Shown here: one piece after another, positions 61,251 to 64,000 of the stretch
Position numbering within the stretch: position 1 is the first letter of the stretch
Layout: each line of letters begins with the position of its first letter
Assembly (NCBI GenBank): GCA_033439255.1
Contig: CM065884.1
Span: 1,550,001 to 1,614,000, forward strand
From: Hericium rajendrae
Taxonomy: Eukaryota > Basidiomycota > Agaricomycetes > Russulales > Hericiaceae
Direction: 5' to 3'
DNA length: 64,000 nucleotides
The notes under the pieces: model-generated
The model's database searches: none
Told to the model about the DNA's origin: nothing
The model's input: only the letters and a program-made list of their open reading frames with translations
Made by a program: the position numbers and the translations under genes

Positions 61251-62142
61251 CCGATAACCCAAGAGAGAAATAAACATCGCAACATCATGCTGCTTGTTCC
61301 CGCCCATGCTCTGTCCCTGCTCTGTCCCTTCCAGGGCCTTCCTCCACGACTCTCCGCGACCCCGCCAGTCTCTTCATAGTTGGCGGGTCCACCATCGTGC
61401 TCGGGCTCTATGTGGTGGTCGCATAACGCACTGGCGTTGATCCCGATGCCCTGACAATCACGTACAGGTGCGTGTTGTATACATGCGCCCGCCCTGCATT
61501 CGTGTTCGGGAGTACATACACCAGGCAGCAGCCGGCAGGGCGAGCGGGGCGGGATGGGGGTTGGCGGGCAGGAAGATTGGCAGGCGGGGACGTGAGAGGC
61601 CTCGAGGTAGGTTACCGCACGCCCCGCCCAGTGTACAGGTACGCGCAGTGCTCCGCCCGTCTCCCGCCGCTTCCCTGCACACTGAAAGACACCTTCCAGC
61701 ACCCGCCTGCCGCCTTGCACGCTCTTTGTATTCGCGCCGGCCTCAGCGCTTGTGTACGGGCGCGTGCGTTTGACCATGGCCTTGGATCGCGGCCCATACG
61801 CAGGCGTAGCTGCACGCAGGGCATCAGCCAATGCCCCGTTCGGATTGGGCGTCCGCCGCCCCCTGCGCATACCCGTACTTGCCGTGTGTTCGTGCGCTGG
61901 AGATGTACATCCACACCCTTCGCATAGTTGGCCATGTTCGTCGCCTGTTCGGGCAGGCGGGCGGATAGGATGAGGAGTAGCTGCGATAGGCTGAGCAGAT
62001 CGATATTGGCGGGGCCTGCGTATATGATTTAGCACACTATAGTTGTACCCTCTTGTCGTAGCCAATGAATATATCTTTCCGGCATTTCTAGCCGCCTTTT
62101 CGTATCTGGCAGAAGACGATTGCAAGGACTTATTACTTATTG

Positions 62143-62303
62143 CTACTCAGAAATATAGTTATCAATACATAGATCTTATTTCCGGCCTAGTTAAGTCTCT
62201 CCGGCGCTGACCTTCGGGCACCGGACGGGGTGCGCCACAAATTGCCTTTTTAAGGTTTCGACTTGGGGGCGGAAAGAGGCCAACTGTCCGCGACGCGTCT
62301 AAG
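62143..62303 (-). repeat. Right inverted arm
   Basis: Reverse complement of the left arm with small indels. The outer end reads CTTAGACGCGTCGCGGACAG on the minus strand, against GTAAGACGTCCGCGACAG at the left end. Confidence 0.7.
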
Positions 62304-62380
62304 GAACGCTTAGCTTGGCACCGTCGACCGCGTTCGAAACGGGACACCCACCGACCATAGGCCATTCATTTGCGCTGAAT

Positions 62381-64000
62381 ATGGCCGCTTTTCCAGGATC
62401 TCCAGCGCCTCGTAAAACAAATCGCACGACCCCACGCTTTTCGCCGCCTCCAAGACGCGTAGTTCGTGTCGGAAGCAGCAAGCCTGCTTCCGCTTCGGCA
62501 CACCGACAAGAGCTGCAGAACGTGAACGGCTGTCGCTCATCAGGGACGATGTATCTGTTACATCTGGGATGGATATTGATGATGGAGGTTCTGGTTTTCT
62601 CGAAAGAGGGCTGAGGCCGGATACTGTGTTGGCGAAGTCCGATGAATTATTGGTCTCGTTTCATGCACAATTACCGGCCGAGGTGAAGCAGATTCTGCAG
62701 GCTGCAGGTGCGTTATGTTTTAGGTCCCACCGGTTCATGCTAATAGCCCGTCCTCCCAGATTTCTTCCGTGATGCATATACAGGTGCTATTGACACTATG
62801 ACTGGCTTCGCGCTTGTGGCGACCTTTCAAACGTGTTTCGTCTGGCAATACAGCCAGGTCGGTTTGGTTCTACGCTACGATCAACATAGATGCGTGCTAA
62901 ATGATCCGCAGGCTCTCACTGGTATACCCACTTGTTATATATTCTCATGCCCCATGGACCAATCGCAAACAGCACCATTCCATGCATTTGTTCCTTACGG
63001 CATTACTCGAGAGCCAGGGCTCATCCTTATCTCAGCCTCCGGAGACATACGTTTCTGGGATAGTATAAGCATCGGTCTCGCAGGAGGGGAGCATTTTCAG
63101 AAGACGCAGCTCGAGTTAGAGGCAGGCGAGAATGTCACATCCCTTACTAGGTCGGACGTATGTTCTCATCTATTTTTACTCTGGCTACTGACTGAATATC
63201 CTCTCAGCCACAGACATACATTGCCTCTACTTCGAAAGGGCGTCTGTTCCGCCTCGCACTGACTTCATCGGGAGGCAAATATCATCTCACTGCGCGCACG
63301 TTCTCGCGGCCCACATCTTCCATGTCTTTCTCGCGCTTCTTGCCGTCATTATGGTCTTCGCAGATCCTGCAGCCAGAAAGTGGCAATATCACCGCCATAG
63401 CGCTTGGTGAACACAACAGCGTTGGTAGAGATCTTTGGGCCCTTGTTGACTCGCGCATACAAAAATGGAATCTCGCCAGCGAAGGCTGGGAGGAAATTGT
63501 GCAGGAAGAAGATGTGGCTTCCGTCATCCTCCCTGCTATCAAAGAGATGCTTCCTAACGTCGATCAAAATGCTTATCTGGATCTTGAGCTTCTTGATGTC
63601 GCAGTCGAGGCGTGAGTCTTTCATGAAATAGCGGCAAGGTTCCCAGCTGATCCTCAAGGTTGTCTTTCAGCTCAGGTCAACTGGTTTTCCTCACGTCTTA
63701 CAGTGGTACAATAGAAGACGGAGGTATGGGAGTGGACATGACGCCTCGCCGGATATATGCGCTCGTCAGAGTATCTGGTTCTCCCGGTTTCTTGAGTGTC
63801 GAGAAAATCATCACGGTGCCTTACCAAAGCGTACGTCCGGAGCGTCTTATCGTATGGAAGCAGTATTGATGTTGGAACAGACATTTGGTGCTACCGAGGC
63901 CCCCATGCATCCTCAGCTACAATTGGTCGCAGGAGGTGCACTGCTGGTTGTTCAGTTCGGAGATGCCGTCACTATCTGCGCTCGAGGTAACGTCGATAAA
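62381..64000 (+). CDS. NUP133: NUP133-like nucleoporin, 3' end outside window
   Basis: Member of the Nup133/Nup155 family; Nup133 belongs to the Y-complex of the nuclear pore. First in-frame ATG 62381: MAAFPGSPAPRKTNRTTPRF, a basic disordered N-terminus. The reading frame changes near 62498-62505 between SSKPASASA and RAAERERLSLIRDDVSVTSG. Either one base is missing there or a weak-site intron (GTGTCG donor at about 62466) is used. Then comes the N-terminal beta-propeller: FHAQLPAEVKQILQAA, DTMTGFALVATFQTCFVWQY, ITREPGLILISASGDIRFWD, YIASTSKGRLFRLAL, IALGEHNSVGRDLWALVDSR. The last visible exon reads PQLQLVAGGALLVVQFGDAV, running off the end. Introns at about 62710-62759, 62862-62911, 63159-63207, 63613-63669 and 63831-63881. 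Nup133 is favoured over Nup155 by the short N-terminus and propeller wording; moderately sure. Confidence 0.8.

Larger units (their letters stand above)
61093..62303. mobile_element. Candidate non-autonomous DNA element with ~160-bp inverted termini
   Basis: Two arms, 61093-61250 and 62143-62303, are imperfect inverted copies of each other. They flank about 0.9 kb of GC-rich, codon-like but unrecognised sequence. No transposase is seen and no target-site duplication is evident by eye. It fills most of the divergent intergenic region between PRCC and NUP133. A large inverted duplication of promoter sequence is the alternative. Confidence 0.55.

Noticed and set aside
61220-62125. 301-codon open frame on the minus strand inside the inverted-repeat element
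   Set aside because: It runs from one arm into the other, is GC-rich, rich in Arg/Pro/Cys without pattern, and overlaps open frames on the plus strand. Composition explains it.

Overview
This is nuclear DNA of a basidiomycete fungus, most likely an Agaricomycete (mushroom-forming group). The genes are densely packed on both strands and cut by many short GT-AG introns of about 47-65 nt. The recognisable set is fungal: kinesin-5, TRAPP-II Trs120, Ste11-type MAPKKK, cell-wall alpha-1,3-glucan synthase, a plasma-membrane ferric reductase, and an agaric-style degenerate protein kinase. No prokaryotic operon, CRISPR or viral sequence is seen.

Layout, left to right. 0-5 kb: 3' part of kinesin-5 and a Vps55-like endosomal protein. 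5-19 kb: Trs120 (-), DPM2 (+), and an 8-kb gene (-) for a giant repeat-type protein with tandem C1 zinc fingers (UNC80-like candidate). 19-28 kb: DUF4211 nuclear protein, initiator tRNA-Met, TAF13, a Cyp33-type RRM protein, a degenerate kinase, NSRP1 and exosome MTR3. 28-36 kb: four tandem plus-strand genes begin with an LAT-type amino-acid permease, the ATX1 copper chaperone and a ferric reductase. 36-45 kb: TRM1 converges on the STE11-like MAPKKK, followed by a 2.3-kb intergenic region. 45-57 kb: alpha-1,3-glucan synthase converges on histone H2B, then a sphingoid-base kinase. 57-64 kb: a class-I methyltransferase, a mitochondrial HTD2-type dehydratase, a PRCC-like protein, a ~1.2-kb element with long inverted termini, and the 5' part of a NUP133-like nucleoporin.

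Most genes are unrelated housekeeping loci. The functional groupings that can be argued are membrane traffic (Trs120, Vps55), nuclear RNA and chromatin processes (TAF13, RRM, NSRP1, MTR3, DUF4211, PRCC, H2B), and metal handling (ATX1 next to the ferric reductase). The main oddities are: six apparent single-base frameshifts in four otherwise conserved genes, all in the right half; two genes whose first coding exon is exactly the ATG; two GC-AG introns; an H2B promoter packed with MluI-type cell-cycle boxes; and the inverted-repeat element between PRCC and NUP133. I found no convincing undescribed multi-gene system. The strongest leads are the UNC80-like protein and the inverted-repeat element. 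Gene names come from recognising conserved motifs by eye; no database search was run.
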